The notes below the pieces were generated by a model. The model had not been told where the DNA came from. It saw only the letters and a list, made by a program, of their open reading frames with translations, and searched no databases. Position numbers and translations under genes: made by a program. A stretch of 50,559 nt of DNA from Thermoleptolyngbya sp046719575 (GTDB taxonomy: Bacteria; Cyanobacteriota; Cyanobacteriia; Elainellales; Elainellaceae), in the NCBI GenBank assembly GCA_046719575.1, contig JBDNCP010000011.1:1-50559 (forward strand), in the 5' to 3' direction. Shown here one piece after another: positions 8,439 to 17,597 of the stretch (position 1 is its first letter; the number at the start of each line of letters is the position of its first letter).

Positions 8439-11400
8439 ATGGCAATCTTACACGGTAGCTGGCTATTTCAGCCCCAGGTTTCCCCTCTAGCCACGTCAGA
8501 ATCCGGCGAATCATCGGCGCAGCCAGCGGGCGGGCGGTTTTTGATTTGGGGTGAGACTTGGCGACGGGTAGAGTCCGAGCGTCATGGGGAACCCGATGCA
8601 GCTAGCCAGATTCGTCCGCATCCCTTTGCGCTGTCGCGGGTAGAGTTGGTGAACCTGCTGCGATCGCTCGATCAGTCCCGTCGGCTGGTCTGGCCCGCAG
8701 CCGACGTGCCTCTGGCAGCACCCGCCCTCCCTGCCAAAGGTCGCGGCCGCAAGCGCACCGCTACCCTAGAGCCGTCACCCGTCATTCCCGAAGCCCGCTG
8801 GCAAACGCTATACCTGACGCTGCCGACCTACGTCAGCGAGACGGGAGGCGAAGTTTTGCGGTTGCCGCAATATTCTGTTGCCCTGCCGGATAGAGAAGTG
8901 GGCGAAACGGGCGAAACGGGGCGATCGCCCTCCCTAGAACTACACCCTTGGCAGATCGAGGGGCTACTGCTGTCGCCGCTGGAGGCGTTTCAACTGCTCA
9001 ATTCGCTGCCACTGTCCACCGTGGGCGACGCGGCGGGTGATGCAGACTCCTTTATCGGTGGCGATTTGCGCTTTTGGTCACACGCGGCACGGTGGAGCCT
9101 CGATCTGCTGGCGCGGGCCAAGTTTTTGCCAGGGCTGCGGCTGCAAGATGGGGTGGCGATCGCCACTTGGCAAGTGCTGCTCGACAGCGAGGTGGATCAG
9201 ACGCGGCTCCAGCAGTTTTCTCGCCGGATGCCGCCCGCCTGCCGCACCTATCAACGCCCTGACAGCACCATAACCGAAGCAGAATCACCTTTTCCAGCGG
9301 CACGGCAGGTGCTGCTCGACTTTCTCAACCGCGTGACCGAGGCGCAGATCCGACAGGCGATCGCCGCCCAGTCGCTCCCCACCGCACCCCTGCCCAAAGA
9401 CATCGCCCTGCGCGAGTGGCTACAAGCGCTGGGCACAGGCAGCGAAATCATCACCGAACCCGCCCGTATCGAGCGACTCCAGTCGGTGCTGAGCCAGTGG
9501 ACTGCGCCCATCGCCCCAGTGCTAAACCAGCAGATCGCCGCGTTTCGCACCTGCTTCTATCTCCACCCGCCTGCTCAGGGACAAGCCGACTGGACGCTGG
9601 AATATTTCCTGCAAGCCACCGACGACCCCGAATTTCTCGTCAGCGCCCGCACCATCTGGAGCAACCCGGTGGATCGGCTGGTCTACCTAGAGCGCACAAT
9701 CAACCATCCCCAGGAAACGCTGCTGGCGGGGCTGGGCCTGGCCTCTCGCCTCTATCCCGTGATCGAACCCAGCCTGCAAACCTCGCAGCCCCAGTCCTCC
9801 CGCCTCAACCCGCTGCAAGTTTATGAATTCATCCGCTCCACGGCCTGGCGCTTGCAAGACAGCGGCTTTGGTGTGGTGCTGCCGCCCAGCCTGTCGCAAG
9901 AGCAGGGCTGGGCCAATCGCCTGGGCCTCAGCGTCCGGGCCGAAGCGCCCAAGGGTAGTGCAAGCATGGGGCTGAAGAGTCTGCTGAATTTCAAATGGGA
10001 ACTGACGATTGGCGGGCAGCGCATTTCCAAAGCAGAATTTGATCGGCTGGTGGCGCTGAACACGCCGCTGGTGGAGATTAATGGCGAATGGGTGGAACTG
10101 CGATCGCAAGATATCCGCGCCGCCCAGGACTTTTTCGCCAGCCGCAAAGACCAAATGGCGCTGTCCCTCGAAGACGCGCTCCGCATCAGTACGGGTGACA
10201 CGCAGACCATCGAAAAACTGCCCGTGGTGAACTTTGAAGCATCGGGTGCGTTGCAAGACCTGATTAGCACCCTCACCACGGGCAACCAAAACCTGTCGCT
10301 AATTCCCACGCCAGCAGGGTTTCAGGGCGAGTTGCGCCCTTATCAGTTGCGCGGCGCGTCCTGGCTAGCGTTTTTGGAACAGTGGGGACTGGGCGCTTGC
10401 CTCGCAGACGACATGGGTCTGGGCAAAACCATCCAACTCATTGCCCTGCTGCTGCATTTGCAGGAAACTGAACAGTTAAAACAGCCGGTCTTGCTGGTTT
10501 GCCCGACCTCCGTGCTGGGCAACTGGGAACGCGAGGTCAAGCGCTTTGGCCCCAGCCTGCGCGTGTGGGTGCAGCATGGCGACAAGCGACCCCAGGGCGC
10601 AGAGTTTGTCCGCACCGCCAAGCGCTATCATCTGGTGATCACCAGCTATGCGCTCGTTTACCGCGATGAAAAAGACCTGAAGCGCGTCTCCTGGCAGGGC
10701 GTGGTGCTGGATGAGGCGCAAAATATCAAAAACCCGGAAGCGAAGCAGTCTCAGGCGGTGCGTCAGTTGGATGCTCAGTTTCGCATTGCCCTGACGGGGA
10801 CTCCGGTAGAAAACCGCCTGTCGGAACTGTGGTCGATTCTGGATTTCCTTAATCCTGGCTACTTGGGCCCGCGCAACTTCTTTCAGCGGCGGTTTGGCGT
10901 GCCGATCGAGCGCTATGGTGACACGGATTCCCTGAAAATTTTGCGATCGCTCGTCCAGCCATTCATCCTGCGCCGCCTCAAGACCGACCGCGACATTATT
11001 CAAGACCTGCCCGAAAAGCAGGAAATGACCGTCTTCTGCGGACTCACCGCCGAGCAAGCCGCCATCTACCAGCGCCTCGTCGATCAATCCCTGGAGCAAA
11101 TCGAATCGGCCGACGGCATCCAGCGCCACGGCATGATTCTGGCGCTGCTGACGCGGCTAAAACAGGTGTGCAACCATCCTGCCCTGCTGAAATCGGACGA
11201 GGACGAAGACGCGGGCGATGCTGGTTTCCCGGAACTAGATTCACCCGCAGCGTTCCTGGCGGGTTCTGGCAAGCTGCAACGGTTGACGGAGATGCTGGAG
11301 GAACTGCTGGCAGAGGGCGATCGCACGCTCATCTTTACCCAGTTTGCCGAGTGGGGCAAGCAGCTCCAGGCTTATCTCGAACAACAGTTCAAGCGGGAAG

Positions 11401-11810
11401 TGATCTTCCTCTATGGCGGCAGTTCCAAAAAGCAGCGCGAGGAAATGGTCGATCGCTTCCAAAATGACCCGCAGGGGCCGCGCATCTTCATCCTGTCGCT
11501 AAAGGCGGGCGGTGTGGGGCTAAACCTGACTCGCGCCAACCATGTCTTTCACTTTGACCGCTGGTGGAACCCCGCTGTGGAAAACCAGGCCACCGATCGC
11601 GCCTTCCGCATCGGGCAGACCCGCAACGTCCAGGTTCACAAATTTGTCTGCACAGGCACGCTGGAAGAACGCATCCACGACCTGATCGAAAGCAAAAAAG
11701 CCCTCTCGGAACAGGTCGTCGGCACGGGCGAAAACTGGCTCACTGAACTCGACACCGACCAACTGCGACAACTCCTCCTGCTCGATCGCAGCGCCATTAT
11801 TGACGAGTAG
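8439..11810 (+). CDS. SNF2-family DEAD/DEAH-box helicase
   Basis: A 1,123-aa SNF2/Swi2-type ATPase, an ATP-driven double-stranded DNA translocase; bacterial members (RapA-like and others) remodel protein-DNA or RNA polymerase complexes. The N-terminal 600 residues match the bacterial SNF2-associated region. The motor follows: Walker A in DDMGLGKT (about 657-664), motif II DEAQ (758-761), motif III LTGTPVENRL, then the second RecA lobe with SLKAGGVGLNLT and WWNPAVENQATDRAFRIGQ. The open frame extends 71 codons upstream to 8226, but that stretch lies antisense to the acetyltransferase and is Ser/Gly-rich, so I start at ATG 8439. The last 14 nt overlap the convergent gene. Confidence 0.93.
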   Translation: MAILHGSWLFQPQVSPLATSESGESSAQPAGGRFLIWGETWRRVESERHGEPDAASQIRPHPFALSRVELVNLLRSLDQSRRLVWPAADVPLAAPALPAKGRGRKRTATLEPSPVIPEARWQTLYLTLPTYVSETGGEVLRLPQYSVALPDREVGETGETGRSPSLELHPWQIEGLLLSPLEAFQLLNSLPLSTVGDAAGDADSFIGGDLRFWSHAARWSLDLLARAKFLPGLRLQDGVAIATWQVLLDSEVDQTRLQQFSRRMPPACRTYQRPDSTITEAESPFPAARQVLLDFLNRVTEAQIRQAIAAQSLPTAPLPKDIALREWLQALGTGSEIITEPARIERLQSVLSQWTAPIAPVLNQQIAAFRTCFYLHPPAQGQADWTLEYFLQATDDPEFLVSARTIWSNPVDRLVYLERTINHPQETLLAGLGLASRLYPVIEPSLQTSQPQSSRLNPLQVYEFIRSTAWRLQDSGFGVVLPPSLSQEQGWANRLGLSVRAEAPKGSASMGLKSLLNFKWELTIGGQRISKAEFDRLVALNTPLVEINGEWVELRSQDIRAAQDFFASRKDQMALSLEDALRISTGDTQTIEKLPVVNFEASGALQDLISTLTTGNQNLSLIPTPAGFQGELRPYQLRGASWLAFLEQWGLGACLADDMGLGKTIQLIALLLHLQETEQLKQPVLLVCPTSVLGNWEREVKRFGPSLRVWVQHGDKRPQGAEFVRTAKRYHLVITSYALVYRDEKDLKRVSWQGVVLDEAQNIKNPEAKQSQAVRQLDAQFRIALTGTPVENRLSELWSILDFLNPGYLGPRNFFQRRFGVPIERYGDTDSLKILRSLVQPFILRRLKTDRDIIQDLPEKQEMTVFCGLTAEQAAIYQRLVDQSLEQIESADGIQRHGMILALLTRLKQVCNHPALLKSDEDEDAGDAGFPELDSPAAFLAGSGKLQRLTEMLEELLAEGDRTLIFTQFAEWGKQLQAYLEQQFKREVIFLYGGSSKKQREEMVDRFQNDPQGPRIFILSLKAGGVGLNLTRANHVFHFDRWWNPAVENQATDRAFRIGQTRNVQVHKFVCTGTLEERIHDLIESKKALSEQVVGTGENWLTELDTDQLRQLLLLDRSAIIDE

Positions 11811-14142
11811 GCGATCGCCCCTCCCCACAAGCCACCGCTGCAATCGGGCTGCTTGCCGCCACCGGCACTTCTGCAACCAAGCGCACCTGTCCGCTCTCAT
11901 CGCGCACCCAGCCCTGAGCTTCGGTGAGGGATGGTGGGATGGTGGGGTGGTGGGGTGACGGAGCGGCGGGGTGTAGGGATGTTGGGGTGTTGAAGCTAAC
12001 TCCTGCCCCCTGCTCCCTGCTCCCTAACCCCTGACCTGCCCACGCTGTGGCGATCGCCTCGCTCTCTCGCACATCGCCCGGCGCAGCAGGCAACCCGCCC
12101 CGCCCAGAGACGATAAATTCTCGCTGTGCCAGGGCGATCGCCGTGCCCGCCGTACCGCAGCCCTGAGCAATCAGCCGCGATACATCGACCGGTTGAGAGG
12201 GCAGGTCAGTCAAGCCCTGGCTGGGGTCAACCGTCAATCCGTTAATCGTGACGGTGCCATCTAGTCCAAATCTAGAGTTGACAGTGATGTCACTGAGATT
12301 GGTTGGCGTTGGGCGAAAGGTAATGCCAAAGATACCCTGAGTTGTTAAATCAACCCTTCCACCCTGCCCATCTACAGCACTAGCATCGATATCGCTATTT
12401 TCCGACGCTACTGCTGCAATCACATCCGCATGGATAGAGATATTGCCCCCATTACTGCCGCCAAGGCGCTCATCAATGTCGGCTCTGCTGGAAATCCTGC
12501 TGCCATTTCGGAGGATGAGCGATCGCCCTTCTATCCATACATCCCCACCCTGTCCTTGAGGGACAGAAACCACAGTAGCAATCCTGCTCTGATCAAGCAG
12601 AATGTCGCTTGCTCGCAAGCGAATGCTGCCTGCATTGCCAAAAAGATCGGGCTGGCGGATGTCTGCAAAAGAAGAACTGTCGATTTGAGAGGCACCGCGA
12701 ATGACAATCGAACCTGCTGCCCGCAGCGTCACATCCCCTGCGCTTCCACTGCCTCCGGTCTGGGCTGAGAGGCTACTCCGGTTATCCAAAGTTAAATCCC
12801 CACCACTAACGATTTCCAGGCTGCCAAAGCGACCATCGCCAGTCATTAAGTCAATGCCAGTATTGTTATCAATGCCTAAATAGCGTCCAGCTCGCAAAAT
12901 GATGCTGCCAGAGTTCCCCCTACCGTTAACTTCGCTGCGGATTTGCGTTGAGTTGCGAAGTAGCAGAGTATCGCTGGCTAGGATTCGCAGATTTCCAGCG
13001 TTTCCTGCAATTTGTGTGTTGAAGGAAACTTGAGTGTTTGACAGGGTAATGTTTGGCGCAGAGAATGTGATGTCTCCAGAGTTTCCGTTTGTGGCATCCG
13101 TTGCAATGGCGAAAATATCTTGCAGATCAATCTGCTCGTTGGCAACGAACGAAATTGTGCCTGCATTGGCTCCGCTGCTGCCCGCCAAAAAACGAGCATT
13201 TTGGGCAGTGAATCGGCGAGCGGCGATCACAATTCCTCCCGGCTCTAGAATGGCTGGATTCAGCACGGTGGTGATGATTTGCCCACCGTTCACTACGCGG
13301 ACATCAGCCAAGCTTGCAGCAGGACTCCATCGCAGGCGCGGTCTGGAGGGAAACGATCGCCCTGCTTGTTCCCACTGCAATCCGACTCGGCCGGGCTGGC
13401 TCAGCCCGCCCAACTCAACGGCTCCCCCCAGTGCGCTGAGGATGCCGCCATTCACCGTGACTTCTCCGCCAGCTAGCAGCAGGCTCTGTGCGTCTCCAAC
13501 CTGTAAGCCGATAAAACTGGAAAAAGACGAATCTTCACGCCTTCTGGGATGGCGGCTATGGACTGCGATCGACGCAGGTGCAATCTGCTGATAGAGCAGG
13601 GCTGAAGGGTTGATCGTCAAAGCGGCGGGCACTTCTATGGGTAATGCGGGTGATGCACTGAACACGCCCTGATTGCCAAATGCAAGCGCATGTGCCGTCG
13701 TACCTAGAAACGAGCCGGCCACATGTAGCCGCGCATTGCGCCCAAACAAAATGCCGTTGGGATTCATCAAAATCAGATTGGCATTGCCCACAACCCCCAG
13801 CGTGCCGCGAATGTCTGACGGGCGATCGCCCGTCACACGGGTCAGAATCGTCCGCACGTCTGCATCGGGCACAAAGAACACGCTGCCGCCCCGCTCGATA
13901 TCCAGCCGCCGCAAGCTGTGAAACAAATTGCGCCCACGCTGGGCCCCGCCGTGAATCTGAAAATCCACCTCAGATAGAGACTCGACCCGTGAAGACTCTG
14001 TGCCTAAGCTGTTGTCGGCGATGGGGCGACCGAAAGCGCGATCGCCCAGCGTCCATCCTGTTAACATAAGGGCGATCGCACTGCTCAGAGATTTGCGACT
14101 CAAGAGCCAGTGCAATTTCCAAGAGGGCACAGTCTGCGTCAC
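11797..14142 (-). CDS. two-partner-secretion haemagglutinin-type exoprotein (TpsA)
   Basis: A large exported protein (about 781 aa). After a signal-peptide-like segment (KSLSSAIALMLTGWTL, then DRAFG) comes the TPS/haemagglutination domain: DFQIHGGAQRGRNLFHSL, the NPNGILFG motif and FLGTTAHALAF. A TpsB outer-membrane pore recognises this domain. The rest is beta-helix repeat sequence (GNSGDITFSA, GNSGSIILRAG, GSAGDVTLRAAG), ending in a variable Pro/Ser-rich tail. No TpsB is present in the window. I chose GTG 14142 because AAGGAAA lies just upstream. An earlier GTG at 14193 overlaps the stop of the preceding gene as GTGA and would add 17 residues, so translation may be coupled. The role is probably adhesion or surface display. 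Confidence 0.88.
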   Translation of the reverse strand: MTQTVPSWKLHWLLSRKSLSSAIALMLTGWTLGDRAFGRPIADNSLGTESSRVESLSEVDFQIHGGAQRGRNLFHSLRRLDIERGGSVFFVPDADVRTILTRVTGDRPSDIRGTLGVVGNANLILMNPNGILFGRNARLHVAGSFLGTTAHALAFGNQGVFSASPALPIEVPAALTINPSALLYQQIAPASIAVHSRHPRRREDSSFSSFIGLQVGDAQSLLLAGGEVTVNGGILSALGGAVELGGLSQPGRVGLQWEQAGRSFPSRPRLRWSPAASLADVRVVNGGQIITTVLNPAILEPGGIVIAARRFTAQNARFLAGSSGANAGTISFVANEQIDLQDIFAIATDATNGNSGDITFSAPNITLSNTQVSFNTQIAGNAGNLRILASDTLLLRNSTQIRSEVNGRGNSGSIILRAGRYLGIDNNTGIDLMTGDGRFGSLEIVSGGDLTLDNRSSLSAQTGGSGSAGDVTLRAAGSIVIRGASQIDSSSFADIRQPDLFGNAGSIRLRASDILLDQSRIATVVSVPQGQGGDVWIEGRSLILRNGSRISSRADIDERLGGSNGGNISIHADVIAAVASENSDIDASAVDGQGGRVDLTTQGIFGITFRPTPTNLSDITVNSRFGLDGTVTINGLTVDPSQGLTDLPSQPVDVSRLIAQGCGTAGTAIALAQREFIVSGRGGLPAAPGDVRESEAIATAWAGQGLGSREQGAGVSFNTPTSLHPAAPSPHHPTIPPSLTEAQGWVRDESGQVRLVAEVPVAASSPIAAVACGEGRSPTRQ

Positions 14143-14189
14143 TGTTATTTCCTTTGTTGTTTCTTTAGACCTACCTGCTACCAGCGTTT

Positions 14190-14753
14190 TCACTGCGGAA
14201 TGTTTTCTTTAGGCAGCTTTTGATCGGTATCGTCATCCTCATTGTCATCCTCATCGTCGTCCGTTGGCACAAATAGCCGATTGCCAGGGTCAAAAATGAG
14301 GCGAATCAAGCTACCAGCAGCGTTAAAAAGTGTGATTGACAACCCAATGGCTAGGTCAATTAAGAAAAACACAGGCCGCAGCAGGAAACGAATAGGCGCT
14401 GGAGCCGAGATCGGTACAACCTGCTCAACAACATATCTCAAGCGCGGTTCAACCCCGACTCTTGCTGTCGAGGGATTGACCGGATCAAACCGCGCTATCT
14501 TTACACCCGTGTTTGCGTAGGACACGTTATTTCGACTGACAAAAAGCGGAACATCTTGAGGTGAATATAGATACAGTCTTCCAACAAAATCAGGAGGGAT
14601 TCTCCCTGGAGATTGGGGATTTAACGCCTGCCAATTCCTAGTCACTGTGATGAGGTTATCTAAATAGGCGTCTCGAAAGACTGGACGCAGTTGCAAGGTT
14701 TCACCAACTGAGAGTCCATTGCACCTAATTCGCATCAGTCTCAAGGTTTTCAC
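14190..14753 (-). CDS. hypothetical protein, paralogue A of an unrecognised family
   Basis: A 187-aa protein. Residues about 1-110 align with the 119-aa protein at 14934-15293: both have C-[ND]-G-L-x-x-G-E-T near the start, then L-x-P-x-FR, later YL-x-SP, SR, FDP-x-N-x-STA and PRL-x-Y. After this shared domain come a long hydrophobic segment (FLLRPVFFLIDLAIGLSITL) and a strongly acidic tail (DDDEDDNEDDDTDQ). I chose GTG 14753, with GGAG six bases upstream; it also aligns the N-termini of the two paralogues. The stop overlaps a possible GTG of the exoprotein gene, so the two are likely one operon. Function unknown. A chaperone or surface partner for the exoprotein is speculation. Confidence 0.7.
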   Translation of the reverse strand: MKTLRLMRIRCNGLSVGETLQLRPVFRDAYLDNLITVTRNWQALNPQSPGRIPPDFVGRLYLYSPQDVPLFVSRNNVSYANTGVKIARFDPVNPSTARVGVEPRLRYVVEQVVPISAPAPIRFLLRPVFFLIDLAIGLSITLFNAAGSLIRLIFDPGNRLFVPTDDDEDDNEDDDTDQKLPKENIPQ

Positions 14754-14791
14754 AATCTGCTCCAAAATGACTAAGTAGATAGACCAAGACT

Positions 14792-14883
14792 AAGTAGATA
14801 GACCAAATTAAAAAACAGATCCTAAACCCTGCGTCGCCCGTGCAGGGTCTTTGGGTTCTATGTTTATTAATGTCTACCTACTT
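14792..14883 (+). mobile_element. R2 element, copy 1 (92 bp)
   Basis: Ends are AAGTAGATAGAC and GTCTACCTACTT, inverted repeats matching at 11 of 12 positions. Inside is a GC-rich hairpin, CCCTGC ... GCAGGG, flanked by the shared words AACAGATCCTAAACCC and TTTGGGTTCTATGTTTATT. The left end is duplicated 19 bp upstream. Other copies are at 20558, 27279 and 46787, all in the same orientation. It sits between the two paralogous genes. Confidence 0.8.
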
Positions 14884-14933
14884 CAGATTTAGAATTTTGA
14901 CAGCATCAGCCAGGCATTGACAGACTTTTGTTC

Positions 14934-15293
14934 CTACTGAATGGTATATTTTAGCCTCGGTCTGATATTGACATCGGCAGTAGAGTGATTGAAAGGATCA
15001 AACAAGGTTTGCTTTGCGCCAGAGTCTTCTGAAGAAATGGTTTCTCGACTGATAAACAAAGTCTCATTTGTTATAGGCGAGACTAGGTAAATCCTGTCGA
15101 TAAAATCAAGACTGGGAATATCTCCGGATGGAGGAGGGTTGGGGATTCCTGCCGGCTTGCCCCACTGTTTCCATCTTCGTTCAGTATTAACGGGTTTTCC
15201 CATAAGCCGACCACGAAACTTAGGAGTCAGCTTTTTGGTTTCACCATTTGCCAGTCCATCACATTTGATTGCAGTCAAGATCAGTTTCTTCAT
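14934..15293 (-). CDS. hypothetical protein, paralogue B of an unrecognised family
   Basis: A 119-aa soluble protein with an ATG start, made only of the domain shared with the protein at 14190-14753: KCDGLANGET, LTPKFRGRL, DFIDRIYLVSP, FISRETISS and DPFNHSTADVNIRPRLKYTIQ. It lacks that protein's hydrophobic segment and acidic tail. The conserved GET, SP, FDP and PRL turns between hydrophobic strands suggest a small beta-sandwich. It lies upstream of paralogue A in the same orientation, separated by an R2 element. No strong ribosome-binding site is visible. Function unknown. Confidence 0.65.
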   Translation of the reverse strand: MKKLILTAIKCDGLANGETKKLTPKFRGRLMGKPVNTERRWKQWGKPAGIPNPPPSGDIPSLDFIDRIYLVSPITNETLFISRETISSEDSGAKQTLFDPFNHSTADVNIRPRLKYTIQ

Positions 15294-15463
15294 CGCTTAA
15301 ACGCCAGTTGATCGGATGCCGACAATTTTTATCTTTGCTGAAGTTCTTGATGGATTCACTTCCCCCAATGGGTACTTTTTTCTGCCAAGAAACGGGTTGA
15401 CTGACTGATCTTTTTGCCCAGGCTAGGTGGAGCAACGTCAACCCAGTACCCGGCTTAGAAGCT

Positions 15464-15603
15464 GTTTGAAAAGTCCTGCTTTGAGTGAGTTTGGCGACTA
15501 AAGTCGCTACTACAAGCGCAGAAACACCGAGAAACCTCCCTAATTTTTTTAGGTTCCTTGAGGTTCGTAGTGATGGTTTTAACCATCTTTACCCTTTTCA
15601 AAC
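15464..15603 (+). mobile_element. R1 element, copy 2 (140 bp)
   Basis: Perfect terminal inverted repeats GTTTGAAAAG and CTTTTCAAAC; outside them, CTTAGAAGCT and CACTCTCTTAG continue imperfect pairing. Two internal palindromes are present: GCGACTAAAGTCGC and GATGGTTTTAACCATC. This is the fullest copy of the family. Confidence 0.85.
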
Positions 15604-15618
15604 ACTCTCTTAGATTTG

Positions 15619-15645
15619 GTTGGGTTACGCTGACGCTAACCCAAC
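15619..15645. repeat. R6 short inverted repeat
   Basis: A 9-bp perfect stem, GTTGGGTTA with TAACCCAAC, around CGCTGACGC. Related copies are at 27723-27744 and 41916-41940. Confidence 0.7.
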
Positions 15646-15953
15646 AGTACGAGAGATTAAGATTACAGGCATTTTGTCCGTCAATCAGGTCAAAAAGGGT
15701 TGCCTGGACAAGAAACAGTTGGCGAAGGCGAGCGTAGGATATGAAATGAAGCTAACTTTAGGGTCTAAGCTTTATGACGTTTTTCACTAGCAGGATTTAC
15801 GGTTGGCGATCGCCCTAACCCAAAAGAAAAGAGGCACTATTTGAGGAATTGATATCTGAAAGATATTAAAAGATGTCAAACAATATATTGGACTGAATGA
15901 ATCGGCTTGACTATGGTTATAGGTATGGAGAACACAGAACACAGGCTAAAGCG

Positions 15954-17357
15954 ATGAGCAGAGGAACGTTATTTGACAAGGTTTGGGAGTTGCATACGGT
16001 GGGGACGCTGCCGTCGGGACAGACGCAGTTGTTCATCGGGCTGCACTTGATCCATGAAGTGACCAGCCCGCAGGCGTTTGCCATGCTGCGCGATCGCCAG
16101 CTCAAAGTCCTCTTCCCTGATCGCACGGTGGCCACGGTCGATCACATCGTGCCGACAGACAACCAGGCGCGTCCCTTTGTCGATCCGCTGGCGGAGGAGA
16201 TGATGCTGGAGCTAGAGCGCAACGCCAAGGACAACGGCATTCGGTTTTATAACATCGGCTCTGGCAGTCAGGGCATCGTCCACGTCATCGCGCCAGAGCA
16301 GGGCTTGACCCAGCCGGGGATGACGATCGCCTGCGGCGACAGCCATACCTCCACGCATGGCGCATTCGGGGCGATCGCCTTTGGCATTGGCACCAGCCAG
16401 GTGCGCGACGTGCTGGCATCGCAAACGCTGGCGCTGGCGAAGCTGAAAGTCCGCAAAGTGGAAGTCAACGGCACGCTGAAACCGGGCGTTTACGCCAAGG
16501 ACGTGATTTTGCACATCATCCGCAAGCTGGGCGTGAAGGGCGGCGTGGGCTATGCCTACGAGTTTGCGGGCACCACCTTTGAGCAGATGAGCATGGAAGA
16601 GCGCATGACCGTCTGCAATATGTCCATTGAGGGCGGCGCACGCTGCGGCTATGTGAACCCCGACGCGACGACCTTTGAATACCTGAAAGGACGCGACTTT
16701 TCGCCCAAGGGCGACGACTGGGAAAAAGCTGTTGCCTGGTGGACGAGCCTCCGCAGCGATGCCGATGCCGAATATGACGATGTGGTGGTGTTTGACGCGG
16801 CAGAGATTGAGCCGACAGTGACTTGGGGCATCACGCCGGGTCAGAGCATTGGCGTGACAGAAGTCGTACCCACGGCCGATGCGCTGCCAGAAGAAGACCG
16901 GGCGATCGCCCAGGAAGCCTACACCTACATGGATCTGGCTCCAGGAGCGGCGATCGCGGGCACCAAGGTAGATGTATGCTTCATCGGCAGTTGCACCAAC
17001 GGCCGCATCAGCGACCTGCGGGAAGCGGCGAAAGTGGCCAAAGGTCGCCATGTGGTCGAGGGCATCAAAGCCTTCGTCGTCCCTGGTTCCGAACGGGTGA
17101 AGCAACAGGCCGAAGCTGAAGGATTAGACAAGATCTTTGAAGCGGCAGGGTTTGAGTGGCGCAATGCGGGCTGCTCAATGTGTCTGGCGATGAACCCCGA
17201 CAAGCTGGTAGGCCGCCAGATCAGCGCTTCCTCGTCAAACCGCAACTTCAAAGGGCGGCAGGGTTCCTCTTCTGGGCGGACGCTGCTAATGAGTCCGGCG
17301 ATGGTGGCGGCGGCGGCGGTGACGGGTCATGTAACGGACGTTCGCACACTGCTCTAG
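15954..17357 (+). CDS. leuC: 3-isopropylmalate dehydratase large subunit
   Basis: LeuC, 467 aa. With LeuD it isomerises 2-isopropylmalate to 3-isopropylmalate in leucine synthesis. The 4Fe-4S cysteines are Cys347 (FIGSCTNGRI), Cys407 and Cys410 (GCSMC). The N-terminus SRGTLFDKVWELHTVGTLPSGQTQLF-type is split here across the usual opening and is full length. The frame is open 19 codons further upstream to an ATG at 15897, but the conserved N-terminus begins at ATG 15954. Its partner leuD is 2.4 kb downstream rather than adjacent. Confidence 0.97.
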   Translation: MSRGTLFDKVWELHTVGTLPSGQTQLFIGLHLIHEVTSPQAFAMLRDRQLKVLFPDRTVATVDHIVPTDNQARPFVDPLAEEMMLELERNAKDNGIRFYNIGSGSQGIVHVIAPEQGLTQPGMTIACGDSHTSTHGAFGAIAFGIGTSQVRDVLASQTLALAKLKVRKVEVNGTLKPGVYAKDVILHIIRKLGVKGGVGYAYEFAGTTFEQMSMEERMTVCNMSIEGGARCGYVNPDATTFEYLKGRDFSPKGDDWEKAVAWWTSLRSDADAEYDDVVVFDAAEIEPTVTWGITPGQSIGVTEVVPTADALPEEDRAIAQEAYTYMDLAPGAAIAGTKVDVCFIGSCTNGRISDLREAAKVAKGRHVVEGIKAFVVPGSERVKQQAEAEGLDKIFEAAGFEWRNAGCSMCLAMNPDKLVGRQISASSSNRNFKGRQGSSSGRTLLMSPAMVAAAAVTGHVTDVRTLL

Positions 17358-17390
17358 GACTAAGCTCTAGGACTAAGCTCCAGGACTAAA
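17352..17390. repeat. 13-bp tandem array at the leuC stop
   Basis: Two exact units of CTCTAGGACTAAG and a third diverged one. The first unit contains the leuC stop codon TAG, so the array lies across the leuC end and runs toward the antitoxin gene. Confidence 0.85.
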
Positions 17391-17405
17391 TTGTAGGAGT
17401 CTAAG

Positions 17406-17597
17406 ATGACCAATCGCGAAAAGCTGGTGCAAGAGGTGGAGACACTGCCTGATGCGATGGTGGAAACGGTGCTTGAGTTTGTGCGATCGCTCAAGCAAAA
17501 CGACCTGCCAGAAGGCATCAACCCCAAAGTTTGGGAAGCCTATCTCGCGTCCAAGCGGGAACGGGAGGAGGTTTATCGTCGCCTTGCAAACTCCTGA
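17406..17597 (+). CDS. Doc-associated antitoxin (DUF2281-like)
   Basis: A 63-aa protein whose opening, REKLVQEVETLPDAMVETVLEFVRSLK, resembles the small helical DUF2281-type antitoxins that cyanobacteria pair with VapC or Doc toxins. The C-terminus is charged (ASKREREEVYRRLANS), suited to wrapping over a toxin. ATG start with GGAG 6-10 bp upstream. It overlaps the toxin start by 14 nt, the usual antitoxin-first arrangement. The pairing is inferred from position. Confidence 0.75.
   Translation: MTNREKLVQEVETLPDAMVETVLEFVRSLKQNDLPEGINPKVWEAYLASKREREEVYRRLANS

Larger units (their letters stand above)
15294..15953. other. 660-bp intergenic region upstream of leuC
   Basis: Contains an R1 element (15464-15603), a short inverted repeat of the R6 type (15619-15645), and the leuC leader. 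The leader is AT-rich near 15850-15890, with an ATATCT/AGATAT inverted repeat at 15852-15866 that could be a regulator site. An open frame on the minus strand at 15259-15441 overlaps paralogue B and has no protein-like features. Confidence 0.6.

Noticed and set aside
15897..15953. Upstream ATG for leuC
   Set aside because: Conserved LeuC N-termini begin at the Met at 15954; the extra 19 residues are not part of the family.
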